DNA from: Bradyrhizobium diazoefficiens
GTDB taxonomy: Bacteria > Pseudomonadota > Alphaproteobacteria > Rhizobiales > Xanthobacteraceae
Length of the DNA: 64,000 nucleotides
Direction: 5' to 3'
Assembly (NCBI RefSeq): GCF_016616885.1
Contig: NZ_CP067102.1
Span: forward strand, 4,306,501-4,370,500
Shown here: positions 44,555 through 52,383 of the stretch, one piece after another
Layout of the letters: each line of letters begins with the position of its first letter
How positions within the stretch are numbered: position 1 is the stretch's first letter
Notes under the pieces: model-generated
What the model saw: the letters and a program-made list of their open reading frames with translations, nothing else
The model's database searches: none
Told to the model about the DNA's origin: nothing
Program-made: the position numbers and the translations under genes

Positions 44555-45139
44555 AGGCACCTCAAGCAAATCACTTGGGACGAGGTCCGCGCTCAGCTGG
44601 CTCGCAGGTCTACGCTGGCGGGCCCATTCAACGCGGTACGCTCTGCGTCGGCGCTCTGTCACTCACCGATGGGACCCGGTTACTTGCTGCGATTGGCGAA
44701 GTAAGCCGCACCCACTTCATCAAAATATATTTGTCCAGTGTGTCAAGGTCGGGAAAACCAGGCAATATTCGGCGTGTTGCTACCCGGAAAACTTCGCCGA
44801 ATGTGCTGAAACGAACAGAGCAGCGCTTCGATCTCAATGTAAGCTCCCATCTGCTTGGGCCTTCCCCAAAAGGCCGAGCCCCTGCAGTGGCCCCGGCCCT
44901 ACACCCCAAAAGCCCCCCGGCCGGGGCCGTCCTGCGGCTCTGTCGAGAGGCGATAACGGTGCGAGCCTTGCCGGGTCTCCGCGAGCAAGATTGACTCTGC
45001 AGTTTCCCTGTCAAACTACTCGGGAAAAAGCGGCAATTGGCCGAGGGAGAGACATGGCGTCGATACCGATGCGCTGCCGGCTTACAACCACGTCGACGAG
45101 GATGGGATGCCGGGTGGCGGCGGAGGGCGAGTGCCAAGG
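44555..45139. other. intergenic region without supportable gene
   Basis: 585 bases with mixed composition. The CCCC/GGGG-rich part near 44875-44935 can fold. No reading frame has a clear start, ribosome binding site and coding bias. It looks like degraded accessory DNA. Confidence 0.6.
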
Positions 45140-45298
45140 TTACCGGGTCGGAGGCGCCTTCCATCCATAGGACTGAGGCGCGATTTGGCCAGTGACGTCG
45201 AGATCCTTCTCATCAGAGAGGCGCCAAGCCGCCACTCCGAAGCAGACGGTCAGAAAGACGGCAGCAACTAGCAGCAGCATCGATAGAAACTGGCTCAC
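45140..45298 (-). CDS. tiny single-pass membrane protein (52 aa)
   Basis: GTG start at 45296-45298 preceded by GGGGGA. It begins SQFLSMLLLVAAVFLTVCFG, one transmembrane helix, then a polar tail (WRLSDEKDLDVTGQIAPQ) ending at TAA 45140-45142. The start signal and composition support it. Function unknown. Confidence 0.6.
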   Translation of the reverse strand: MSQFLSMLLLVAAVFLTVCFGVAAWRLSDEKDLDVTGQIAPQSYGWKAPPTR

Positions 45299-45397
45299 GC
45301 CTACATCCCCCGAACGCGACGTACCAGCGGAGCGACCACAGAACCTCGATTCGGAAAATGCAGACGCGCTGACCCATCCCCGATTGTCCCCATCAAT

Positions 45398-45556
45398 TCA
45401 CATCGGGCCAAAAGCGCTCACGATTCCAATCGTAATCGGGACCAGCGCCACAAGGGTCCAAAGGGCGGGCGAGCTCGAGGAAAGGCCAGCGACGAGTATC
45501 CAGGCACCGAAGCCCACAAGGAGCGCTGAGATGGCGTAGGCAACGGCTTTTTCCAT
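45398..45556 (-). CDS. tiny membrane protein (52 aa)
   Basis: ATG at 45554-45556. Two membrane helices: MEKAVAYAISALLVGFGAWI and WTLVALVPITIGIVSAF. A longer in-frame reading continues through the broken hicB and is not taken as part of it. Function unknown. Confidence 0.6.
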   Translation of the reverse strand: MEKAVAYAISALLVGFGAWILVAGLSSSSPALWTLVALVPITIGIVSAFGPM

Positions 45557-45599
45557 CGCTCGATCCACGAGCAACACAGGATCGATTGCGACTGTAAGA

Positions 45600-45797
45600 G
45601 TCCCCGCGCATGGAAACGTTCCTATGCCTGCGGCGAGCACGGTGCATCCAGCAGATGATTGCGTCCTGCCGTTTTGCACCGCCTCGAATTCGGTGGCGCA
45701 ATCAGACATGCAGCCAGGAAGATCGGGCACGGTCGCGACAAATCCGCCGCCGTCTTCCTCCAGAAGCGGGTCAATGATGATCGTGTAGTGAGGACAT
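45600..45797 (-). pseudogene. hicB-like antitoxin remnant with two frameshifts
   Basis: One frame holds the HicB start HYTIIIDPLLEEDGGGFVAT and then VPDLPGCMSDCATEFEAVQN. The next HicB part (QDAIICWMHRARR) continues in a different frame, so there is a frameshift near 45657. At the start, ATG at 45795-45797 is followed by one extra T relative to the expected MPHYT. No hicA is adjacent. The antitoxin is therefore inactive. Confidence 0.75.
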
Positions 45798-45956
45798 GTG
45801 GCCTCAGTCTCTCTCTCTCTGAATTTTCGAAAGGCGAGCCGGGCGTGATTGCCCTTCGACGGACGAAGGATCATTGTTGAGCGATGGCGCAACGGCAAGG
45901 CCGCCCAAACCCACCGGTCGTCCCGGGACGTCGTCTGCTGTTCGGTATGGAAACTT

Positions 45957-46032
45957 TGGTGAGCGCGCTGGGGCTCGAACCCAGGACCCCGTGATTAAAA
46001 GTCACGTGCTCTACCGGCTGAGCTACGCGCTC
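45957..46032 (-). tRNA. tRNA-Lys (anticodon TTT)
   Basis: 76 nt. On the minus strand it starts GAGCGCGTAGCTCAGCCGG, the acceptor stem GAGCGCG pairs perfectly with CGCGCTC, the anticodon loop is CTTTTAA, the T arm has GGTTCGAG, and CCA is encoded. The anticodon is TTT, reading AAA and AAG. The repeat-like GGATCATGC element near 46138 lies upstream of it. Confidence 0.95.
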
Positions 46033-46298
46033 CCATGGCCGCTGATGGCTTCAAAGATCGCCATCGTCTTCGGTCATTCGAGAAGCATGTCTTGCCGCGG
46101 CGCTCAACGCGCGTCGCGGGGAAAACCGGCTGTTTCCGGATCATGCTTTCGGCACGCGCTGTGTAGGAGGACGGGGCGCTGAGGTCAATAGCGCGCGCGG
46201 TTGCCGAAGATCGCGGCAGGACCGGGGATTCGTCCCAAGTTTCCGCCGCTTAGCCGGGGATTTTCAAGCCGATTGGCGGACCGTCATCCACGTCGAAG

Positions 46299-49022
46299 TC
46301 AGTTCGCCTCCCGCCGCACCTCGCTCGGCACCGGCTGTGCGTTGCCGGGCGCCGGTAGGGCGACGGGGCGCAGGCCGATCAGCTCGGCGGTGCGGATCGA
46401 GCTGTCGCGCCAGAACTGGAACGAGTTGATGCGGCTGAGCTCGAGGATCGCAATCGCAACCGCGGCCAGGAACGGCAGGCTCTGCAGCACCAGGACGCCC
46501 GCGAAGATATAGATCTCGGTGATCTGGCGGAAACTGTTGGAGGCGATCAGCACGCCGGAGCCGATCAGGAGCAGGGCGCCAATCACGGCCTCCCAGAACG
46601 CCTGGAACTCGATCGACATCCTGGACAGGCCGCCCTTGGAGGTGCGCGCGAACGCGATGTGCTCGGTGATCAGGCCTTGCGCGACCGCGCGCGACACCGT
46701 CCATTGCACGCTCATCGCGGCGATCATGGCGCCCAGCATCTGGCCGGGTTTGATGGCGACGCGGGCGCGGTACATCGACAAGAAGTGCGCGAGCGAGACG
46801 ATGAAGGCGCCGATGATCGGCAGCGTCAGGATCTTGTCGGGGATGGCGATGTCGGCGAAGGCGACGATCGGCACCCAGATGAGGTTGAGCAGTGCCACCA
46901 CCACGCCGAGGCTTTCGGCGCCGAGCCAGTTCAGCCAGCCCAGGCCGTATTCGCGCTTCTGGTCCGGCGTTAGCCGGTTCCGCCCGGGCAGGAAGTGCCG
47001 CCAGTGCTTCTTCACGATCTGGAGGCCGCCATAGGCCCAGCGGTGACGCTGCTTCTTGAAGGCCTCGTAGGTGTCCGGCAGCAACCCCTTGCCGTAGCGG
47101 TGGTTGGTGTAATGGGTGGTCCAGCCGAGCTCCTGGATCGCGAGCCCGAGGTCCGAGTCCTCGCAGATCGTGTCGCTCGACCAGCCGCCGGCCATGTCCA
47201 TCGCGGCGCGGCGGATCAGGCACATCGTGCCGTGCACGATGACGGCGTTGAGCTCGTTGCGCTGGACCATGCCGATGTCGAAGAAGCCGGCATATTCGCC
47301 GTTCATGATGTAGTGCATGATCGACAGGTCGCCGTCGCGGTGCTCCTGCGGCGCCTGCACGAGGCCAACGCGTGGGTCGGCGAAAGCAGGCACCAGGTCC
47401 TTCAGCCAGTCGGGCTCGACGACATAGTCGGCATCGAGGATGCCGATGATCTCGGCATCGACGGCGGTGCGGTCCATGGCGATGCGCAACGCGCCGGCCT
47501 TGAAACCCTGCACCTTCTCGGCGTTGATGAACTTGAAGCGTTCACCGAGCGCGCGGCAGTGATCCTGGATCGGCTGCCAGAAGGCGGGATCTGGCGTGTT
47601 GTTGATGATAACGACGCATTCGTAATTGGGATAGTCGAGCCGCGACAGCGCATCGAGCGTCTGCTTCAGCATCTCGACCGGCTCGAAATACGCGGGGATG
47701 TGGATCGAGACCTTCGGGTAGTAGTTCTCGGGAACGTTCTCGACCGGCTTGCCCTTGGCGAGCAGCCGTTGCGGCGGCCGGCCGAAGGCGACGGCCGCGA
47801 TCTCGTCGATGCGGGCCATCGCGATCAGCACCAGCGGCACGAGCAGGGTCATGCCGAGCGTCAGCGCGAAGGCCGAGCCGAAGACGAAATAGTGCCCGTT
47901 CCAGAACGCGAACACGGTGGCGGCCCAGGCGCCGACGCCGTTGGCCGTCGCCGACAGCAAAAACGCCTGCCGCGCGGTCGGCTGCTCCAGCCGCAGGATC
48001 GGCAGCGACAACAGGACGCCGACCAGCAACGCGATCGCCATCAGCTTCCAGTAATCGAGATTCTCCACCGGCCCGGTCCAGGCGAATTTGGGCTCGCGGC
48101 TGGCGTTGAGAATGCCCCAGTACGGACCGACGCCGCCTTCGTAGTATTTCCAGGGCTGATCGATGGCCTCGACGATGTTGTATTCCATGCCGAGGGCCTC
48201 GGCGCGGCTGACGAAGTTGCGCAAGGTCAGCGCCTGCTGGAACTGGCCGGGGTCGGCGTTGCGCAGATTGTAGCCCGCGCTCGGCCAGCCGAACTCGGCG
48301 ATCACGATGCGCTTGCCGGGGAACTGGTTACGCAACAAATTGTAGCGGTCCACGGCCTGGTCCACCGCCTGGTCCGAGCGGAAGTTTTCCCAGTAGGGCA
48401 GGACGTGGGCGGCGATGAAATCGACGTTGGAGCCGAGGTCGGGATTGTCGCGCCAGATGTTCCAGATTTCGCCGGTGGTGACGGGCACGCGGACCGCGCT
48501 CTTCACCCGCTTGATCATCTCGATGAGGTCTTCGACCTTCTGCTCGCCGCGGTAGATCACCTCGTTGCCGACGACGACGCCGTTGACGTTGCTGTTCTTG
48601 CGGGCGAGCTCGATCGCGGCCTTGATCTCGCGCTCGTTGCGGTCGGGGTCCTTGTCGATCCAGGCGCCGACGGTGACCTTGAGGCCGAACTCGGCGGCGA
48701 TCGGCGGCACCAGCTCGTTGCCTTCCGTCGCGGAGTAGGACCGGATGGCGCGCGTGAGGGTCGAGAGCTTCTTCATGTCCGCGCGAATCTTGTCGGGGTC
48801 GACGTTGTTGTCGACGACATGCCCCGGTTCGAACGGCGTATAGGAGAGGCTCGGCAACAGGCCCTTGAAGTCCGGCGCGGGTTCCTTGTCGCGCAGGACT
48901 CCCCAGAGGCCGGCGTGGAGCACGGACACGAGCAACAGAACGGCGGCGACAACGCGCATCGCGGCTAAACCAAAAGGGGCTGAGGGGGCAGGGAAGCGGA
49001 TCCGACCCCGAGATCCGACCAA
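46299..49022 (-). CDS. ndvB: cyclic beta-(1,3),(1,6)-glucan synthase
   Basis: Inner-membrane enzyme of 907 residues (about 100 kDa, as published for B. japonicum NdvB). N-terminal membrane helix (residues ~20-40), then a GH17-like domain (~50-310) with the catalytic glutamates E154 in VVGNEV and E243 in IAEFGWPS. Membrane segments follow near 325-425. The GT2 domain (~430-680) has DADYV near 528 and QRHRW near 657. C-terminal membrane helices complete it. It would polymerise glucose from UDP-glucose and build the branched cyclic glucan needed for osmoadaptation and nodulation. ndvD and ndvC lie beyond its 5' end. Confidence 0.9.
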   Translation of the reverse strand: MVGSRGRIRFPAPSAPFGLAAMRVVAAVLLLVSVLHAGLWGVLRDKEPAPDFKGLLPSLSYTPFEPGHVVDNNVDPDKIRADMKKLSTLTRAIRSYSATEGNELVPPIAAEFGLKVTVGAWIDKDPDRNEREIKAAIELARKNSNVNGVVVGNEVIYRGEQKVEDLIEMIKRVKSAVRVPVTTGEIWNIWRDNPDLGSNVDFIAAHVLPYWENFRSDQAVDQAVDRYNLLRNQFPGKRIVIAEFGWPSAGYNLRNADPGQFQQALTLRNFVSRAEALGMEYNIVEAIDQPWKYYEGGVGPYWGILNASREPKFAWTGPVENLDYWKLMAIALLVGVLLSLPILRLEQPTARQAFLLSATANGVGAWAATVFAFWNGHYFVFGSAFALTLGMTLLVPLVLIAMARIDEIAAVAFGRPPQRLLAKGKPVENVPENYYPKVSIHIPAYFEPVEMLKQTLDALSRLDYPNYECVVIINNTPDPAFWQPIQDHCRALGERFKFINAEKVQGFKAGALRIAMDRTAVDAEIIGILDADYVVEPDWLKDLVPAFADPRVGLVQAPQEHRDGDLSIMHYIMNGEYAGFFDIGMVQRNELNAVIVHGTMCLIRRAAMDMAGGWSSDTICEDSDLGLAIQELGWTTHYTNHRYGKGLLPDTYEAFKKQRHRWAYGGLQIVKKHWRHFLPGRNRLTPDQKREYGLGWLNWLGAESLGVVVALLNLIWVPIVAFADIAIPDKILTLPIIGAFIVSLAHFLSMYRARVAIKPGQMLGAMIAAMSVQWTVSRAVAQGLITEHIAFARTSKGGLSRMSIEFQAFWEAVIGALLLIGSGVLIASNSFRQITEIYIFAGVLVLQSLPFLAAVAIAILELSRINSFQFWRDSSIRTAELIGLRPVALPAPGNAQPVPSEVRREAN

Positions 49023-49182
49023 ATTCGCGGCAACGGGAGCATAACCCTGCCGCGCGGTTTCTCAACTGTCATGGCCTCATGTCCTTATCAGGGCATGGCC
49101 TTGTCCGGTCCGGTCAACGCGTGGCAGTGCCGTCAGTTGCTATCGCCGATCGTTCCTGAACGCAGGCTGAAAACGATCGCGG

Positions 49183-49776
49183 CTATTTCTGGGGTGCGGG
49201 TGACGGGCTTGCTGCGGGCGCCGGGCTTGCGGCCGGCTGCGGGGGCTGCGAATTGGCTGTCGTCGGCGCCGCAGGCTGGGAGGCGGCGGCTGCCGCCTGT
49301 TGCGGCTGGGAGGCCGGGTTGATCCAGCAAGCGTGCACCCGGCTGTCCAGGGTCTCGGCGATCTTGGGATCGATCTGGGCGCCGAAGCGGGTCAGGCAGC
49401 GGAACGCAGCCTGGATGTGGCCGCCGGGGCAACCGAAGCGGTCATAGAGGTCGAGATGGCGGAACGCGGTATCGAGGTCATCCCGCCACATCAGCCGCAC
49501 CACGCGCCGGCCGAGCCAGACGCATTCGGGGTTGCCGGCCGGGCCGTTGATGACTTGGGCGGCTTCAGCGAATTCGTCGGTCCGGCGCTGGTTCTGGGCA
49601 GCGTCCTTGGCGGCGTCGGCGGGCTGGGCCGCTGCCTTGTTCTGATCCGGGGCGGGCGAGCCGCTTTGGGCGGAAGCGCTACCGAGGCTGGCCAGAAGGA
49701 CAAGGGAGGAGACGGCCAACGAGGCGGCGAACTGCCGCAGGACCGCATTTCGTAACTCGAACACCCGTCGCCGCAT
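49183..49776 (-). CDS. ndvD: beta-glucan biosynthesis accessory protein
   Basis: It has 197 residues with GGGGA before the ATG at 49774-49776. A signal peptide or membrane anchor (LAVSSLVLLASLGSASAQ) is followed by an Ala/Pro/Gln linker, a cysteine-containing globular part (NPECVWLGRRVVRLMWRDDLDTAF, RFGCPGGHIQAAFRCLTRFG, VHACWINP), and a low-complexity Ala/Pro/Gln C-terminus. Its position between ndvB and ndvC matches ndvD reported from B. japonicum, the third gene of this pathway. The assignment is positional; its biochemical role is unknown. Confidence 0.75.
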   Translation of the reverse strand: MRRRVFELRNAVLRQFAASLAVSSLVLLASLGSASAQSGSPAPDQNKAAAQPADAAKDAAQNQRRTDEFAEAAQVINGPAGNPECVWLGRRVVRLMWRDDLDTAFRHLDLYDRFGCPGGHIQAAFRCLTRFGAQIDPKIAETLDSRVHACWINPASQPQQAAAAASQPAAPTTANSQPPQPAASPAPAASPSPAPQK

Positions 49777-50004
49777 GAATTCCCCAATATCTCAGCCGTC
49801 CGCCCGCGCGGGAGGACCTCCTCGCGGACGCCGACGTGATGGCGTCCAAATGGGTCTCCAATGCGGCGGAAAATTCCCGCGGAATCCCATGACCTGTATT
49901 TGGATTTTTGTCCAGCAAAGTCACGATCCTAGGGCCCGGTCGAACGGCCGCAGCCCAATTCGCCGGGGAGAGCATGCGCCTTGCCGGCGTCACCCCCTTG
50001 GCAG

Positions 50005-51669
50005 ATGGCGTGCGAGCAGGTAATCGACGGACCCTCGCGGAGGACGGAACCAATTTCACTTCGTACGCCACTGGCGCTCCTGCTCGTCTCCCTGGGTGAG
50101 ATTGCTGCCGTATGGTGGTGGCTGGCCACGCCGATCACGCTCGCGCGCGCACCCATCGATCCCAATGACAAGGTTCAATGCGTGTCCTACGCGCCGTTCC
50201 GCGGCGAGCAGACGCCGCTGAACGAATGGACCCACATCGAGGCTGACCAGCTCGAGCAGGATCTGCGCCAGCTCAAAGAGATCACCGACTGTGTCCGCAC
50301 CTACTCGATCGAGAACGGGCTCGACCAGGTGCCTTCGGTCGCGACCAAGATCGGCGGGCTGAAGGTGATCCAGGGCATCTGGCTCGGCAGCAACCGCGCC
50401 AAGAATTTTGCGCAAGTTGCGACCGCGGTCCGCCTCACCAAGGAATTCCCCGATACCATCTCCGCGCTCGTCGTCGGCAACGAGGTGTTGCTGCGCGGGG
50501 AGATGACGACGTCGGACCTCACCGCGATCATCCGTTCGGTGAAGGCGCAAGTCACCGTGCCCGTGACCTATGCCGACGTCTGGGAATACTGGCTCAGGAA
50601 TCGCGAGGTCTATGACGCCGTCGACTTCGTCACGATTCACATCCTGCCCTATTGGGAGGATGTTCCGGTGAAGGCGAAGTTCGCAGCGTCCCATGTCGAG
50701 GCGATCCGCGAGCGCATGGCGGTGGCGTTCCCCGGCAAGGAAATCCTGATCGGCGAGACCGGCTGGCCGAGCGAAGGCCGCATGCGCGAGGGCGCGCTGC
50801 CGTCACGCACCAACCAGGCGCGCGTCGTCTCGGAAATGCTGGGGCTCGCGAAGGCGCTGAAGTTTCGCGTCAACCTGATCGAGGCCTACGACCAGCCGTG
50901 GAAACGGCGGCTCGAAGGCACCGTCGGCGGCTATTGGGGCCTGATCGATTCGGTGCGGCGGCAGCTGAAATATCCGCCGGGCGAGCCGATCAGCAATTTC
51001 CCGTTCTGGAAATGGTACATGGGCGCCGGCATGGGCCTCAGCGTGCTGGTGTTCGCGGTGGCGGGCATCACGCTGCGCCGCCGGCCCTGGACGCCGCGCT
51101 TCTCGGCCTGGCTCGGCGTCGGCATCTCCGCGACATCGGCGGGCATCCTGCTCGGAATCGCCGCCGACAAGATGTTTTACGAGAGCTACGGCTGGGGCGG
51201 CTGGCTGCAATGGGGCATGCTGCTGCTCGCCGGCATCCTCTCGCCAATCCTCTGCGCGCAGGCGATCGTCATCGGCCGCAGCCTGCCGAGCTTCCTCGAT
51301 CTGCTCGGTCCGCGCGAGGGACGGAAATGGTCAAAGCTCTCCGCCGTGCTGGGCCTGACCCTGGCGGTGACTGCGGCGATCGCGACCGAGACCGCGCTCG
51401 GCTTCGTGTTCGACCCGCGCTACCGCGACTTCCCCTATGCCTCGCTGACGATGGCGGTGGTGCCGTTCGCGCTGTTGATGCTGAACCGTCCGCAGATCGG
51501 CGTGCGCCCGATCGCGGAATCAGCGTTCGCAGGGCTGCTGGCGCTGTCGGCCGTCTACGTGATCCTGAACGAAGGGCGCGACAACTGGCAGGCGATGTGG
51601 ACCTGCGCGATCTATCTCTTGTTCGCGCTCACGCTGTGGCGGGCGCGGGCCGAGCAAAGCCAAGGATGA
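50005..51669 (+). CDS. ndvC: GH17-type glucan-modifying membrane protein
   Basis: It has about 554 residues from ATG at 50005 (TTG at 49981 gives 562), about 62 kDa as published for NdvC. An N-terminal anchor (LALLLVSLGEIAAVWWWL) precedes a GH17 domain with E160 in VVGNEV and E251 in IGETGWPSEG, both conserved catalytic glutamates. Several membrane helices form the C-terminal half. It resembles yeast beta-1,3-glucanosyltransferases and is thought to make the beta-1,6 linkages of the cyclic glucan. It is divergent from ndvD. Confidence 0.88.
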   Translation: MACEQVIDGPSRRTEPISLRTPLALLLVSLGEIAAVWWWLATPITLARAPIDPNDKVQCVSYAPFRGEQTPLNEWTHIEADQLEQDLRQLKEITDCVRTYSIENGLDQVPSVATKIGGLKVIQGIWLGSNRAKNFAQVATAVRLTKEFPDTISALVVGNEVLLRGEMTTSDLTAIIRSVKAQVTVPVTYADVWEYWLRNREVYDAVDFVTIHILPYWEDVPVKAKFAASHVEAIRERMAVAFPGKEILIGETGWPSEGRMREGALPSRTNQARVVSEMLGLAKALKFRVNLIEAYDQPWKRRLEGTVGGYWGLIDSVRRQLKYPPGEPISNFPFWKWYMGAGMGLSVLVFAVAGITLRRRPWTPRFSAWLGVGISATSAGILLGIAADKMFYESYGWGGWLQWGMLLLAGILSPILCAQAIVIGRSLPSFLDLLGPREGRKWSKLSAVLGLTLAVTAAIATETALGFVFDPRYRDFPYASLTMAVVPFALLMLNRPQIGVRPIAESAFAGLLALSAVYVILNEGRDNWQAMWTCAIYLLFALTLWRARAEQSQG

Positions 51670-52009
51670 GCAGGCCGATCGCCAGGCCCGACAGCACGAT
51701 GTTGTAGAGCACGATGCCGAGGCCGGCTGCGACCACGCCAAGGGTCAGCAGCACGATCGAAGGCCGCATCAGGTTCAGCGTCGCGATCACCAGCGCGACG
51801 ATGCCGAACACTGAATTCTTGAACAGCGACGTCGACACCGACCGCGCCTTGCAGATCATGGTCTGCAAGCCGGCGTCGCATGCGAGCGCCACCTGCGAGA
51901 ACTCGATCGCGAGATAGCGCACATAGAGCGCCCAGCCGACGGTGACGAAACCGACGACGATGAGAAACTGCACCTGATAGGGCGTGAGGCGAAACGGCTT
52001 TTTTGTCAT
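51629..52009 (-). CDS. membrane hypothetical protein (126 aa)
   Basis: It has 126 residues from the ATG at 52007-52009. Helices: VQFLIVVGFVTVGWALYV, SVFGIVALVIATLNLM, SIVLLTLGVVAAGLGIVLYN and LSGLAIGLLILGF. Two cysteines (ALACDAGLQTMICKA) sit in an outer loop and may pair. Its last 41 bases overlap the end of ndvC on the other strand. A longer upstream extension lacks support. Function unknown. Confidence 0.7.
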   Translation of the reverse strand: MTKKPFRLTPYQVQFLIVVGFVTVGWALYVRYLAIEFSQVALACDAGLQTMICKARSVSTSLFKNSVFGIVALVIATLNLMRPSIVLLTLGVVAAGLGIVLYNIVLSGLAIGLLILGFARPAPATA

Positions 52010-52383
52010 CCGGGCAATATGGTCGGGATGGCGGGAGGGAGCAACAGGGGCGAGGCGCATTTTTACACGATAGGGACCGTCACCAGGTCCGTCACATTTG
52101 CTTGCGATTGCCCGAATCCCCCATCCGTAGCGATACGGATTTGCGAGAATTCCAACGTCGCCTAACATCCGGCTTGAAGCGTAGGCGTGATCGCAGATCT
52201 CGTCGAAGAACGCGACAGAGGATGCGAGCGAGGTTGGCAATGGTTGAGGCGTTGCAGGTCAATTTTGCGCTTTGGGGCATGATCATTTGCGCGGCAATCA
52301 AGATCAGCCAGTTGATGGCCGTTCTTTGAACGGCGCAGTCTCGGGCGAGACGCTCCGGCGTTCAATCGGAAGCCCTGATAGTC
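52010..52383. other. intergenic region with possible 29-aa membrane peptide
   Basis: 374 bases. Apart from the tiny reading frame at 52240-52329 no gene is supported. GTGACGGTCC-type bases near 52075-52100 can form a small stem. No terminator is clear. Confidence 0.5.
52240..52329 (+). CDS. possible membrane micropeptide (29 aa)
   Basis: ATG at 52240 with GAGG in front; the frame also has an ATG at 52222. It encodes MVEALQVNFALWGMIICAAI and ends ISQLMAVL, a single transmembrane helix. Stop TGA at 52327. Very short, so only a modest call. Confidence 0.4.
   Translation: MVEALQVNFALWGMIICAAIKISQLMAVL

Noticed and set aside
44575..44994. 139-codon plus-strand frame
   Set aside because: No start signal or coding bias; composition changes along its length.
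44628..45164. 178-codon minus-strand frame
   Set aside because: Arg/Ser/Pro-rich, no family, no ribosome binding site, and it overlaps the better-supported 45140-45298 gene.
45957..46298. tRNA-Lys as an integration site for a genomic island
   Set aside because: No integrase, no direct repeat of the tRNA 3' end, and ndv core genes follow directly.
46995..48968. 657-codon frame opposite ndvB
   Set aside because: Complement of the strongly conserved glycosyltransferase and GH17 coding sequence.
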